Assembly: GCA_963932465.1 (NCBI GenBank)
Contig: OZ010791.1
Span: forward strand, 320,226,283 to 320,290,282
DNA: 64,000 nt
DNA from: Maratus speciosus
Lineage: Eukaryota > Arthropoda > Arachnida > Araneae > Salticidae
Direction of reading: 5' to 3'
A program made the position numbers and the translations under genes. Positions 25,355 through 37,697 of the stretch are shown here, piece by piece (within the stretch, counting starts at the first letter, position 1; each line of letters opens with the position of its first letter). Below the pieces are notes generated by a model that was not told the DNA's origin, did not search any database, and saw only the letters and a program-made list of their open reading frames with translations.

Positions 25355-27808
25355 GTGCAATGTTAGCCGGAATTTACCGTAAATACGCTTCTTATCACAG
25401 CAATTCATTGTCTAATTAGTTGAACTGATTGTCAAGCTGTGTTGTATAATTTCTCTACAACAATGATCAGGCTACAAAAGGAGAAACGTGTGAATAAAAA
25501 AATCCCTGCCGGCCCGGCCTACAGGCAGAGGTAGATTTCGAAGTCAAATATACTAATTTCACAAACAAAAACTAAATCATGATTAGAGAAAAAATCTACT
25601 TTAACAATTTTATCTGGCCGCTTTTGACGAGTTTTTATTTCATTTTTATATAATAGCTGGTTTTATCAGAATCATACTAGGGTAGTATTCAAAAAAATAC
25701 TTTTGTGCAATGTTAGCCGGAATTTACCGTAAATACGCTTCTTATCACAGCAATTCATTGTCTAATTAGTTGAACTGATTGTCAAGCTGTGTTGTATAAT
25801 TTCTCTACAACAATGATCAGGCTACAAAAGGAGAAACGTGTAAATAAAAAAATCCCTGCCGGTCCGGCCTACAGGCAGAGGTAGATTTCGAAGTCAAATA
25901 TACTAATTTCACAAACAAAAACTAAATCATGATTAAAGAAAAAATCTACTTTAACAATTTTATCTGGCCGCTTTTGACGAGTTTTTATTTCATTTTTATA
26001 TAATAGCTGGTTTTATCAGAATCATACTAGGGTAGTATTCAAAAAAATACTTTTGTGCAATGTTAGCCGGAATTTACCGTAAATACGCTTCTTATCACAG
26101 CAATTCATTGTCTAATTAGTTGAACTGATTGTCAAGCTGTGTTGTATAATTTCTCTACAACAATGATCAGGCTACAAAAGGAGAAACGTGTGAATAAAAA
26201 AATCCCTGCCGCCCGGCCTACAGGCAGAGGTAGATTTCGAAGTCAAATATACTAATTTCACAAACAAAAACTAAATCATGATCAGAGAAAAAATCTACTT
26301 TAACAATTTTATCTGGCCGCTTTTGACGAGTTTTTATTTCATTTTTATATAATAGCTGGTTTTATCAGAATCATACTAGGGTAGTATTAAAAAAAAAATA
26401 CTTTTGTGCAATGTTAGCCGGAATTTACCGTAAATACGCTTCTTATCACAGCAATTCATTGTCTAATTAGTTGAACTGATTGTCAAGCTGTGTTGTATAA
26501 TTTCTCTACAACAATGATCAGGCTACAAAAGGAGAAACGTGTAAATAAAAAAATCCCTGCCGGTCCGGCCTACAGGCAGAGGTAGATTTCGAAGTCAAAT
26601 ATACTAATTTCACAAACAAAAACTAAATCATGATTAGAGAAAAAATCTACTTTAACAATTTTATCTGGCCGCTTTTGACGAGTTTTTATTTCATTTTTAT
26701 ATAATAGCTGGTTTTATCAGAATCATACTAGGGTAGTATTGAAAAAAATACTTTTGTGCAATGTTAGCCGGAATTTACCGTAAATACGCTTCTTATCACA
26801 GCAATTCATTGTCTAATTAGTTGAACTGATTGTCAAGCTGTGTTGTATAATTTCTCTACAACAATGATCAGGCTACAAAAGGAGAAACGTGTAAATAAAA
26901 AAATCCCTGCCGGTCCGGCCTACAGGCAGAGGTAGATTTCGAAGTCAAATATACTAATTTCACAAACAAAAACTAAATCATGATTAGAGAAAAAATCTAC
27001 TTTAACAATTTTATCTGGCCGCTTTTGACGAGTTTTTATTTCATTTTTATATAATAGCTGGTTTTATCAGAATCATACTAGGGTAGTATTCAAAAAAATA
27101 CTTTTGTGCAATGTTAGCCGGAATTTACCGTAAATACGCTTCTTATCACAGCAATTCATTGTCTAATTAGTTGAACTGATTGTCAAGCTGTGTTGTATAA
27201 TTTCTCTACAACAATGATCAGGCTACAAAAGGAGAAACGTGTGAATAAAAAAATCCCTGCCGGCCCGGCCTACAGGCAGAGGTAGATTTCGAAGTCAAAT
27301 ATACTAATTTCACAAACAAAAACTAAATCATGATTAGAGAAAAAATCTACTTTAACAATTTTATCTGGCCGCTTTTGACGAGTTTTTATTTCATTTTTAT
27401 ATAATAGCTGGTTTTATCAGAATCATACTAGGGTAGTATTAAAAAAAAAAATACTTTTGTGCAATGTTAGCCGGAATTTACCGTAAATACGCTTCTTATC
27501 ACAGCAATTCATTGTCTAATTAGTTGAACTGATTGTCAAGCTGTGTTGTATAATTTCTCTACAACAATGATCAGGCTACAAAAGGAGAAACGTGTAAATA
27601 AAAAAATCCCTGCCGGTCCGGCCTACAGGCAGAGGTAGATTTCGAAGTCAAATATACTAATTTCACAAACAAAAACTAAATCATGATTAGAGAAAAAATC
27701 TACTTTAACAATTTTATCTGGCCGCTTTTGACGAGTTTTTATTTCATTTTTATATAATACCTGGTTTTATCAGAATCATACTAGGGTGGTATTCAAAAAA
27801 ATTACTTT
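25355..27808. repeat. Satellite array, seven ~350-bp units
   Basis: Units start (at gtgcaatgttagccgg) at 25355, 25705, 26055, 26406, 26756, 27106 and 27459, so spacing is 350-353 bases. Copies are nearly identical; differences are a few substitutions and the length of an A-run before each unit end. Each unit has a GC-rich hairpin-forming core (ctgccggcccggcctacaggcag) in otherwise AT-rich sequence and a short inverted pair gtagattt/aaatctac. Units with gtgaat upstream of the core carry the ggcccgg form (copy 3 one base shorter), whereas units with gtaaat carry ggtccgg; the order is G A G A A G A. No open frame runs through the unit. High identity implies recent amplification or homogenisation. 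Confidence 0.95.
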
Positions 27809-28031
27809 TCCATGCTCAATAACTCGAAATTTTCTGGCATAATTCCAGATTAATTTTTAACAAACAAACAAACAAAAAAAAAAATATATATATATATATG
27901 AAACTTGCTGACGTGATTTTTGAAGAGATTTATAAGCGACCTGTGTTTTTATTTTTTGTTCAATTAATTAAAACTTGATATATAAACAATTATTTTCTTA
28001 GAAGGACAATATTTTTCGTTTCTAACATAAT

Positions 28032-28450
28032 CGCTTCGGAAAATTCCGTTCAAAATGCCCAGTTTGACATCATTTTTTGAAATATATTCTGCCTCTATCA
28101 AAAAATCGATCATTACGATACATTATATAGTTTCTGAATAAGCGAATCTAGCAATTAAATGCGTTTGAGAGCAAAAATGAATTTAAAAATGAGTCAGAAA
28201 ATAAGCAGTTTGAATTTGAGTGCATCCTTAATACAATGACTTTTCCAACACAGTCCGCTTCGGAAAATTCGGTTCAAAATGCCCTTTTTAACAGCATTTT
28301 TAAAAATATATTCTGCCTCTATCAAAAAATCGACCATTACGGTACATTATATAGATTCTGAGTAAGAAAACGTACCAATTGGAAGCCTTTGAGAGCAAAA
28401 ATGAATTGTAAAATGAGTAAGAAAATAAGTAGTTTGGATTTGAATACACC
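28032..28450. repeat. Two-copy tandem repeat, ~224-bp period
   Basis: The word cgcttcggaaaattc occurs at 28032 and 28256, and the two stretches align throughout (atattctgcctctatcaaaa, cattacg-tacattatatag, tttgagagcaaaaatgaatt). Divergence is moderate, so this array is older than the 350-bp satellite to its left. Positions 27809-28031 hold an (AAAC)n and (TA)n tract at about 27862-27899 and nothing else recognisable. Confidence 0.75.
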
Positions 28451-28469
28451 CTTACTAAGATAATTTTTT

Positions 28470-29770
28470 TTTTCAACCGCTATGTATTTTTAATTTGTTT
28501 TTGCTGTAAGAATTGGTCCTATCCAAAACTAGCCTATATAGATGTTGTAGACAATATTAAGAAGATATATGATAAATTCATGGGGATTTTATATCTTTTG
28601 AATTGACGAAGTTATGGATTTTTTTCTTCTTCAAACCCCCTTTTTGTTTTCTTTTTTAATTTTTTTTGCGGTACGAATTGGTCCTATCAAAAACTTGTGA
28701 ATACAAAATTTGTAGATAATGTTAAGGAGATTTATAATAAAATTAATTGGATTTGATATCTTGAGAATTGACGAAGTTATGAATTTTTTTCTCCCAAAAC
28801 CCCTATTTTTTTGCGCCCCTTGACCCCATTTTTAGGTGCGTTCGTAATTATATAAATACGTAGCATCTATAGTCGTCATTCAGTCCGTCTGTCTGTCTGT
28901 GTGTCGTTCTGTCCGTCCGCATATATCAAAGCAAAAACTACCCAACCGAATGGTCTGAAAATTTAAATATATTATTGTTGCAAAAATTTGTCGAGCCATT
29001 TCAAATTTCAAGAAAACCGGATGTACAGTTTAATTACAGGGACAGTCAAAAGTTTTCCTTTACATTACGGTCAAAGGGGAAAAATTATTGCAAGTGCATT
29101 TCAATGATGTTACAGCCTTCCGAATGGTTTGAAATTTTAAATATATATATATGTTGCAAAACTTTGTCGACTCATTTAAAATTTTATGAAAATTGGATGT
29201 ATAGTTTAATTACAGGGACAGTCAAAATTTTTCCTTTACATTACAGTCAACGGGAAAAAATTATTGCAAGTGCATTTTAATGATGTTACTGCCTTCCGAA
29301 TGGCCTGAAAATTTAAATATATAATTGTTGCGAAATGTTGTCGACACATGTCAAATTTTATGAAAATCGGATGCATAGTTTATTTACAAGGAGAGTCAAA
29401 ATTTTTCTGTTACCTTTAAGGAGAATGGGGAAAAAATTGTTTCAAGTGCATTTTAATGACGTTACAGCTTTTCGAACAGAATGAAATTGACATGCACTTA
29501 TGAAGTGCACTAAAATATACATTCAGACACTATGCGGTGCAAAAAAGTATTATAAAAATAGTTATAGTACGAACGCACCTCATTTGCCACGTTTGACGAG
29601 CAATTTCCAACTTGTTAACTTTATCAAAAATCTGTGATACATAAATTTTTGGCCCTATTTTTAGAAGTAATAAAAACTTTAAACTGATTTGATATGTACA
29701 AAAATTAAGAAGTTATGGGGGGTTTTCTGTTTTCACAAAAACCCTCCCTATTTCCATCCCCTTGGTCCGA
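28470..29770. repeat. Decayed ~180-bp tandem array, split by an inserted element
   Basis: Units at about 28480-28650, 28670-28833 and 29581-29760 share gaattggtcctatc-aaaact, a middle with attaagaagatat-like words, gaattgacgaagttatg, and a C-rich end (aaacccc-ttttt). The third unit is separated from the second by the 28834-29580 element, which therefore inserted into the array. The array end is followed by a stretch containing cttggccgagattttatgc and then TA, GA and GATA microsatellites to about 29935. Confidence 0.6.
28834..29580. mobile_element. Non-autonomous element with TIRs and internal tandem repeats
   Basis: The ends are aggtgcgttcgta (28834-28846) and its exact complement (29568-29580). 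Behind the left end is a (GTCT/GTCC)n-like stretch at about 28888-28918. The body is three direct units of 174-176 bases starting with ccgaatgg-(c/t)tgaaa at 28946, 29120 and 29296. A 101-codon frame across two units is a by-product of the repeat and has no protein-like motif. No transposase. No clear target-site duplication was identified. Confidence 0.7.
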
Positions 29771-29879
29771 TTTTGCCCATTAACGAACTTGGCCGAGATT
29801 TTATGCACATTGATTTTATTTATCAGTTTGGAAAAAAATTGTGCAGAATTACGAAAGTTATCGCGTCCAGAAGAAAGTG

Positions 29880-29935
29880 ATATATATATATATATAGAAA
29901 GAGAGAGAGGGAGATAGATAGATAGATAGATAGAT
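29880..29935. repeat. Compound microsatellite TA / GA / GATA
   Basis: About eight TA units, a GA-rich stretch, then about five GATA units. Sequence between 29936 and 30284 shows nothing recognisable. Confidence 0.85.
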
Positions 29936-30284
29936 AATGTTTTTTACTGGGTGTGGTTTTGGGTTCTAGGGGTCATGATCGGTGTAGATCTTCAAAATGT
30001 TTTCAGAAATTCCAACATAGGAACGATCCCAATAGGTAGTATTTCATACGAAATCTACCTAAAAACAGAGAGCGTAGCTATTGAAAATGAATTGCTAAAA
30101 ATAAACTCACATTAACAAGAAAATAAACGGCTAATAAAAAAGTAGATTAAAATTTAAGAAAATCAATATTTGTTATAGATACAAGATTATATATCTATAA
30201 TAATAACGAAAGAAATTTCTATCTACTGTACGTTGAGCTACAATATTTGGTAGGAAGGTACTTCTATGTATGCAGTTTGCACCT

Positions 30285-31790
30285 CGAAGCCCGATTTTGA
30301 ATTTTTTGATTTAAATTTTTATGCGATTTTTAGTGTTTAACTTTTTGCAACGATTTCCCCATATTTGTAAAAGGAATGCCGTTTCATTCTTTCAACCAAA
30401 ATTAATACATTTTGTGCTCTTTATAATAATGTTTAATTAGAAGTCGTACACTGAACTTTGAATTTTTCGCAAATTTTTTCATCTGATTTTAGAATTTTTT
30501 TGTGTGTTGAGGTGATTTTTTCGCATTAGTAAAAGAAATTTAGTTTAAAATTTTTAGCCTAGTATAATTCATTTTATACCCTCAATTTGTAAATTTTTAG
30601 CGATTTTGTTTGAACTTTTAGTGATTTGTATCGATTTTTCGCGTTTTGCGTTGAGTTTTAACATTTATAAAAGAATCCCGGCCACAGTGGTTTAAATGAC
30701 TATTAGTAAATTTTGTCTAATGATTTTTTTTTATTTAGTTATTTTTCTTGGGATTTTTAGCGTTTAGTGGTGTTCCGCGTCGATTTTTTTCACATTTGTG
30801 AAGGAATTCTGGTTACAGTGTGTTAGTCCACTAAATTAAATATGTCTTCTTTTCAGTAAAGTTTATAGTTCATAAAGCGGTTTTTAAATTTTTCGAGGTA
30901 ATTTTTATGCAATGTTTAGAGCATTTTTCTGCTTCACGGTAATATTTCTACATTAGTAAAAATTAAGTATTCTTCAAAATTTTAGCATAATATAGTAAAT
31001 TTTATCTTCCTCGATTTTTGAATTTTTAGCATATTTTATTGTGATTTTTAAAGTTTCGCAGCGATTTTTTGGCATTAGTGTAGGTATTAATACGGTTACA
31101 ATATTTCTGCACATTACACTAAATTTTGTTCTCTGCGATTTTTGAATTTATAGCAACTTTTAACGCATTTTTTAGCGCTTAACGATTTCCGGGCGAAGAT
31201 TTTACATTCGTGAAAGAAACTTAGTATCAAAATTTTAGCCAAATACAGTAAAATTTTTCCTCCACGATTTTTGAATTTCTAGTGATTTTTCGCGTTCCGA
31301 TGCGTTTTTTGCACATTTGTAAAAGTAATTCGGTCTCTAACTTCTAGCGTAATATAGTGATTTTATCCTCCACGGTTTTTGAAGGTTTTGCTTTGTATAT
31401 GCGATTTTTTGCATTTTTCCGTACTCCACGACAAATATTTGCATTCGTAATTTAGTCTAATATAGTACATTTTGTCTTCTACAATTTTCAAAGCGATTTT
31501 TATAGTTTTTCGCTTTTCACGTCTTTTTTTGCGATTCGTTAAAGAATTCGGTTTCGATGTTTTAGTCCGCTGTAGTAAATGTCCTCTTCTGTATTTGAAT
31601 TTCTAGCAATTTTCGTAGCGATTTTTTATAATAATTTTTGCTTGTTTGTTTCGTGGATATTTTTCCAGACCAGTCAAAAGAATTCTTTTTTTTTTTTTAA
31701 CCCAGTATATTACACCCAATAATTTTTTTCTGCTTTTCGCATTTTGCGGTGACTTTTTGACTTCGTAAAAGGTATCCGGTTTCATCCTTT
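30285..31790. repeat. Highly decayed tandem array, ~120-140-bp unit
   Basis: About ten degenerate units, each with the order tttgaattttt-agc-gattttt, then gcg-ttttttcgcatttgtaaaag, aatt-cggttac, ttttag-c-taatatagtaaatttt and cctc-cgatttttga. Examples begin near 30290, 30590, 31010, 31140, 31260 and 31375. Substitutions and indels are so frequent that period and copy number are approximate. It is T-rich on this strand throughout, with no coding frame on either strand. Confidence 0.6.
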
Positions 31791-31940
31791 TTTTCCTTAG
31801 CTGTCAAAATATTTTTAAACTCTATGCTTAATTTTATACGAAGTTTTAAAATTTTATTTCCAGTTCGTCAGCTTTTGACACATAAAATATTAACTTAAGC
31901 ATAGAGTTTAGAAATATTTTGAGAACTAAGAAAAAAAGAG
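31788..31940. repeat. Inverted repeat (snap-back)
   Basis: The left arm at about 31788-31833 contains aaatatttttaaactctatgct. The right arm at about 31889-31940 is its complement with two or three mismatches, and the spacer is about 55 bases. Outer ends pair as well (ttttccttagctgtcaaaa with ttttgagaactaagaaaaa). Could be a small foldback MITE at the edge of the T-rich array. Confidence 0.6.
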
Positions 31941-33400
31941 ACGTCAAAGAAGAAGAGTACACAGGAAAAATAAGTTAAAATTATGAATTTCCCAAGGAGA
32001 TATTTTATATATAAGAATTCATCAAATGCCGTATACTGAACATTACCGAAGGGAATTTAGAAACTGGGTGACTGGCAGCCTTAAACGCATAATTTATCTA
32101 ACAAAAAATACACATATTACATTTGCAATTTAATTTGACATTTAAAATAGTTAATAATGTAAGATGTTCATCTGATGCAATCTCTTAAGTCCTTTAAACA
32201 GCTAATTATATGCTATCTATGAATATGATTCGGTTTATACTGATATTAAAAAATATTAAATAAATCTACAAATACAAATAATTTCCCTTTCAAATATAAA
32301 TTCAGAATAATTTTCAAAAACATTGAACTAAAAATAAATAATTTATCGCGAAACTTTTAATTATCTTTATAAACTTAATTTGTGTAAAAAAATTACGGTC
32401 AGAAAGATTTCCTTCTATTTTTTTATTAATTGCTTATATTTGTATTATTTTAAAACATAATATATTTATACATGTTTTTACATGTTTCCAATTTTATTTA
32501 TTTATTTTCAAAACATTTTAAGACATGAATTTGCATATATGGAAATGAACCTTATATTTTATATCTTACTTATTTTATTCAATTTGCATATAATAAATCA
32601 ATGTGTATTACTATCCCATATTAGTAAATAAAAATGTAAAAATAAATTTTACATGTTTTCTATATATAACGAATTGCTGAGGAAACCAACGAAATCTTGT
32701 TATTATTGAATAAAAGCTATTTAAGGAAACTACTTCAGAGAGTTTTGGGAAGAAAGTAGGAAATGCATAAAATATTCAAAGCATAAATATTTAATGATCA
32801 AATTTCTAGATTTGGCCTTAAGGAAAAAGGGTTTCAAAAAGGAGAAAAACTTTTTCAATTTTTAAAGCTTTTCAATCTGAAGACAAAATGCTTTATTGAA
32901 TTTTCTATATGCTATATTCAATCCCTTTTATTTTCGTTTTCCCTTTCAAAGAAGTTTCTTTTTTCATAAAACTTTAACTGAATTTTTAAAGATTCTAATT
33001 CCATCTCTTGTTTGTTCTTAGTTCATTTTTTCATGTAACACAATTAAATAATCATACTTAAATGATATAGTATAGCACGAATAACAATAATAAAATGCGT
33101 AAAATATGACAACTGAAAAAATAATTATGAATGTTAAAATAAAGAAACACCACATTATATTTATTGGGATTATTATTTAAATGTATGTAGACGTATAACA
33201 GTAATATTATGTTACTGACACTTTTTTGGTGAATTTTCAGATTTAAATGATCAAAAGTAATCAAAAGTACGGAATAAAATCATATAACCAAAATACGTTA
33301 GATTTTAGAAGATTTGTGTTACAGAATTATTGAGTCATTGGGAATTGGTATTTATATTATACATTGAATTAAAAAAAAAAAAAAATACTTTTCGCTTACT
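31941..33400. other. AT-rich non-coding stretch
   Basis: No gene, exon or repeat recognised. Confidence 0.55.
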
Positions 33401-33419
33401 TTGAAAGAATCCTACTCAG

Positions 33420-33660
33420 TAATCCAATACCAAAACACCGAATTACCTAATCTGATTTGAACTAGGTGGTCGAAGGAAATTTTAGAATCTGAGCCGAATT
33501 ATTTACCAAATCACCGAATTAGCCGAAATGTATCAACTGGGAAACGACGTTTCTCGAAGGCTAAGCAAGATATTTACAATCTGAGCTACGCTCTAAAGCA
33601 CTTTATCTCAGTGTGCGGCGGTACAGAAGGCACAATGAGATAACCTCAAGAGTACCGCTA
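33420..33660 (-). repeat. Possible tRNA-derived SINE
   Basis: On the minus strand, TAGCTCAGATTG at 33578-33589 matches a tRNA A-box. The next bases imitate a D-arm and anticodon region, but the expected B-box further on (around 33530-33548) is poor. The downstream part has short direct repeats on the pattern attcgg-(c/t)-taa. The region is GC-richer than its flanks. A SINE head with a decayed B-box is the best reading; not a functional tRNA. Confidence 0.35.
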
Positions 33661-36200
33661 AATTTTTAACTCATTGCATCAATATTAATCTAATTAACAG
33701 AAATATATACTCTTTAACAATTTCATATAATACAATTGACTTTAAAATGAGATTTAGGTCATAAACTAGTTTATTTAGAAGTTTATATTTTGAAATCATG
33801 AAAATAGCTTTACGTATTCAGAGAAATTTAATTGTTTCAGAGAAAAACTATTTATGCTGAATGGGAATGAATAGAATACAAAATGCAGTATAAATATAAG
33901 TTGTAATGTTATTTAATAATATGCATATCTTATACAGAAAATATTTTAAACAAAAATTGGTTTACACAACTATTTAAATTTTAATATATATGAAAAAAAT
34001 TAATGAATGAATAAATATATAAGAATTCTAACTTTCTTTTATTCAAATCTATAATAAATTTTATTGTAATTGTTATTATTATTTCTCATTTTATTTCTAT
34101 TAGTAAATCAATTAAAAATGATACATGTTCAATTCACATGTTTTTCCTTTCACCAAACATTTAATGTTCCTTGAAAATTTAACCATGGATTTCAGTGTGC
34201 CGTGAGATAGAAAATGAGAAAGAAAAATCATTGTCAAGCATAGATTATTAAACGCTTTTCAACTAATTCAGAATTCTGTAAAGAAAACTTCGCAATTTAA
34301 TAAGGTGAAAAATGATATCTAAGTAAAAAGTTTAGAAAACATGTAATACATTTGGAAACCAAATTTTAGGAATTTCCATCAATAATCGGAAAAATATCGA
34401 ACTTCTTTTGCACAACCATGTATATGATCCTCAGTTTTCTATATATAATACATAGTATGTTCAAATGTAGTTCAGGTGGAAAATTTCCTTTTAGCAATTT
34501 CCGTCAAAAAAAAGGGGAAATGTACTAGAGACATTTTGTGCAGCCCGTGATATATAGTATTTATATATACGGCTTAATATTCAAAATATCAGTAAAATTT
34601 TCAGTACTGTAACCGAATTCTCTGTGTATCCTTGTAAATTAACGATAAATTCAATGAACGCCATATTCTACAGTAAGCATCTTGTAGTGCATCTTACTGA
34701 TATGTATCAATTTCAACATGCTTGGAATAGTATAACATCAATGAAATGCACTGAAAACGGTGTTTTCCCATGCACTGTAATGTAACGGAGATGTTTTGAA
34801 TGTGTCTGTAAATTAACTATAAATGTTACACACTTCATTTTAAATAATGAACATACCACTGTAATCGCCAATAACATATGTCAATTGAGCGACGATCTGA
34901 GTATATTAAAGCAAGTTGGAACAGGCAGGATACAGGCAGCAGACAGACGGCAGAAAGACAAAATGAATTCATAAACACTTTTCAAGTACTATGTTCAAAC
35001 GAGTTAAAAAGATTGAGAATCACTGCCTAAAACTCCATCTCGTCTTTATTCTGGAAAAAAAAATTCTATGGAAGTATTAAGTGGACCAGTGAGTTAATTT
35101 CGGATTTAAAATAGTTATTTTATAGATTGTGAGTTACATTTTATGTATAAAAGGCATTAATACTCGATTTTCATCCTTGTATCTGTAAGAAACAGCAACT
35201 AAAAAGAGACACCACTTTGATATAATGTTTTTAGATTTTGTGTTTAAAATGCAAAGAATATTTATTTTAATTAATTACTTACTTTATACGAAATATCGCT
35301 GAATAAAGTGTATATTTATGGAAATTATGTCATGTAATCTCGCAGATTCAATGACAACACAAACTTTTTTTTTTTTTTTTTTTTTTTTGATTATCAAGTG
35401 TTAATAATTTTTTTTATATTTTGATACATATTATTGCTTTCTGAAAGGCATATATGTATAAAAAACTATATTTATGCCTAAGTTAAATTTTAATGTTGGC
35501 TAGTCAAAAGCTCTCTACATATTATATAATATAGATTATAACAATTTAACAAAGCAAAATAAGGTAAATAGTTCCTGTAATTAAAATGGAATTTAATTAC
35601 TAGACAACTTTTATTTCACCATTTTCCCTTTTCTTCCTTTGCATATTTTATATCCTTTGTTCGTGCATTGTTGTACATTTTATGTTTACCATACGTTTTC
35701 CAGCAATAAACTGATTAAATACCATTTTGACCCCTATTAACGGTGTATTTTCACGCTAATGATTCATATGAAGTATTATTTAAATAATATTTGTCGCATA
35801 TTTACAATTAGTATTTTAGAATGAAGTAAACTTAGTACAGGTAAAATGGACCACAAATTGAATAAAATGCGACAAATGGTGGCCATTAAAAAAATTTGGA
35901 AATAACTTTGTTCTCGCATTATAAATGAAGATCCGATGAATCCACAAAAATAAAATTGTTTTACCATGTTTTGGAATAAAAGGTTGCATTTTAACTCAGC
36001 GACTGGGTTAAATTTAATTTTATAATTAGGTCAAGTGGGGTATAGTTTATTATGTAGTTTTTAATTCTGAATCGAATGACATCACCTGCAATGGATATAG
36101 AATTAAACAAGTCGGATGTGGCAATCACAAAACTTTATTCTATCTCATACATGTTAATACATCAAAATTCGCTATCACAGTGCCAAAATTAAAGGACAAT
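33661..36200. other. AT-rich non-coding stretch with weak repeat traces
   Basis: No gene recognised. Two stretches at about 34605-34660 and 34773-34830 share ctgtaa, tgtgt and tgtaaattaac-ataaat and may be an old duplication. From 34781 the sequence starts TGTAACGGAG and contains a TATA-like stretch near 34912 and cagcagacagac, somewhat like an LTR, but no matching second end was found. Poly(T) of about 25 lies near 35365-35388. Confidence 0.45.
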
Positions 36201-36214
36201 CAATGCCCATCATG

Positions 36215-36790
36215 ATGATTCTGAAAATCCGTGCATTAGTTCTTGAAATAGGACTATTGCGGATATCGAGATAAATGCAGCATAAAAGGGCCACCTGTTG
36301 GGCGACTTACACCAAAACATAATAAAGAATAATATCTGTCAAAGTATACTCGAATCTGAAGTTTGATGAAAATTCGTGAATTAGTTAAACATAACCAATT
36401 CATATCAAGGATTAATTGAAACTGAAGTTCCATGAAAATCCGTACATTAATTCTTGAGATAGAGCTACTTCAGAACTCGTGAAAAATACAGTTTAGCAGC
36501 TCTACCTGCTGACCGATTTACACCAGAATGTAAACAGCATCGACTCATGTCAAGGACTAACCGAATTTGAAGTTTGGTGGAAATACGTGCGGTAGTTCTT
36601 GATACAGAGCTGTTGTGGAAATCGTAAAAAATGCATCATAGCAGCGCCACCTGTTGTTGAGATAGAGCGCCCACAAAATTTATATCACATACATACAGAC
36701 AGAGTCATAGACAGACATTTTGTGAAAACATGTTTTTTGGAATATCTGACCCTTAAAACGTGTAAATCCGTCAAAAAACGGAATTCGTAA
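36215..36790. repeat. Short tandem repeat array with gacagaca-type tail
   Basis: Three diverged units share the order tgaaaatccgtgcattagttcttga, atagagct-tt-cgga, cagc-gccacctgttg and gactta-caccaaaatgtaa. The ccacctgttg word recurs at 36291, 36502 (variant) and 36647, so spacing is irregular because of partial internal duplication. The tail (catacatacagacag, then gtgaaaacatgttttttgga, cccttaaaacgtgtaaatcc) is distinct. Non-coding; superfamily unknown. Confidence 0.6.
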
Positions 36791-37697
36791 ATTTTCATGA
36801 ATCCAATACTTTTTTTGTAAAGACATAAGAAATTAAAAATACATAATAAACGATATTCCTCTTAACCTGCTTAAAAAATGGTTAAAGGCCATTTCTTGTT
36901 TCTGAAAAACACTATTTTACCTATTACTAACTGTTTGAACAGTTAAAAGTAACGCATCCTCCAAATCATATGGAGCCTATTATATAATTATTACAATATT
37001 TTGATTTAATAATGCGATATGTATAAGAATAAACAAATATTCATAGAAACTAGATTTTCATGAAGCCGACCTGTCATATTACAGACGTGTGAAAATTATT
37101 AGAATAATTGTGATTTTTTTTCAGTTTTTCTTGATTAATATTGTATATACTTGCAATGTTTCATGAAAGGTAATTTGTTTTGTTGATCCTGTCAATTTTT
37201 CACTCCTTTAGAGTAGTTTTGGGTACATAATTTTGTTAAATGTTGCCATATTTTAAAAAGAAAAATATTTGATTCAAAGTAATCAAATTGTTTGCATTGC
37301 ATAAAGAATTTGTTTGATTAACAAACGAATTTAAAATAAAATTTTAAAATCGTCTGCTTCTCGGTCTGCTTGCTGTGCTAGTATTTTCTTTCTTTTCTTG
37401 AGTTGGCATCAGTATTAGGCCGTGGGCCATACGTGAATATCATGAAAGTTCGTTTCAATCATCGAGGTGCAATTTTGAGTTAATCTTAAAATTTAAATAA
37501 TACTGTATAGATAAAGAATTCATAATGTTCTGGTATCATAAAGTGCACATTTTTTCATAATCAATTATATAAATTCTTAATTTTTACAATTTCTGCGGTC
37601 CTGTTTATATGTTGGTATGTAAAAGTAGCCGAATATCCAACTGAATACTCCAATCATACGCCGCCGTTTTTTTTTTTTTGACTGAAATTATGATCCA

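Noticed and set aside
25355..27808. CRISPR-like regular repeats
   Set aside because: Units are 350 bases with no short-repeat/spacer structure, in a eukaryotic context; this is a satellite.
28975..29280. 101-codon open frame
   Set aside because: It spans two tandem 175-bp units and repeats its own sequence; no protein-like motif, so a by-product of the repeat.
34781..35000. Solo LTR (TGTAACGGAG start, TATA-like word, cagcagacagac)
   Set aside because: No matching CA end with a target duplication could be found, and no second LTR or internal domain.
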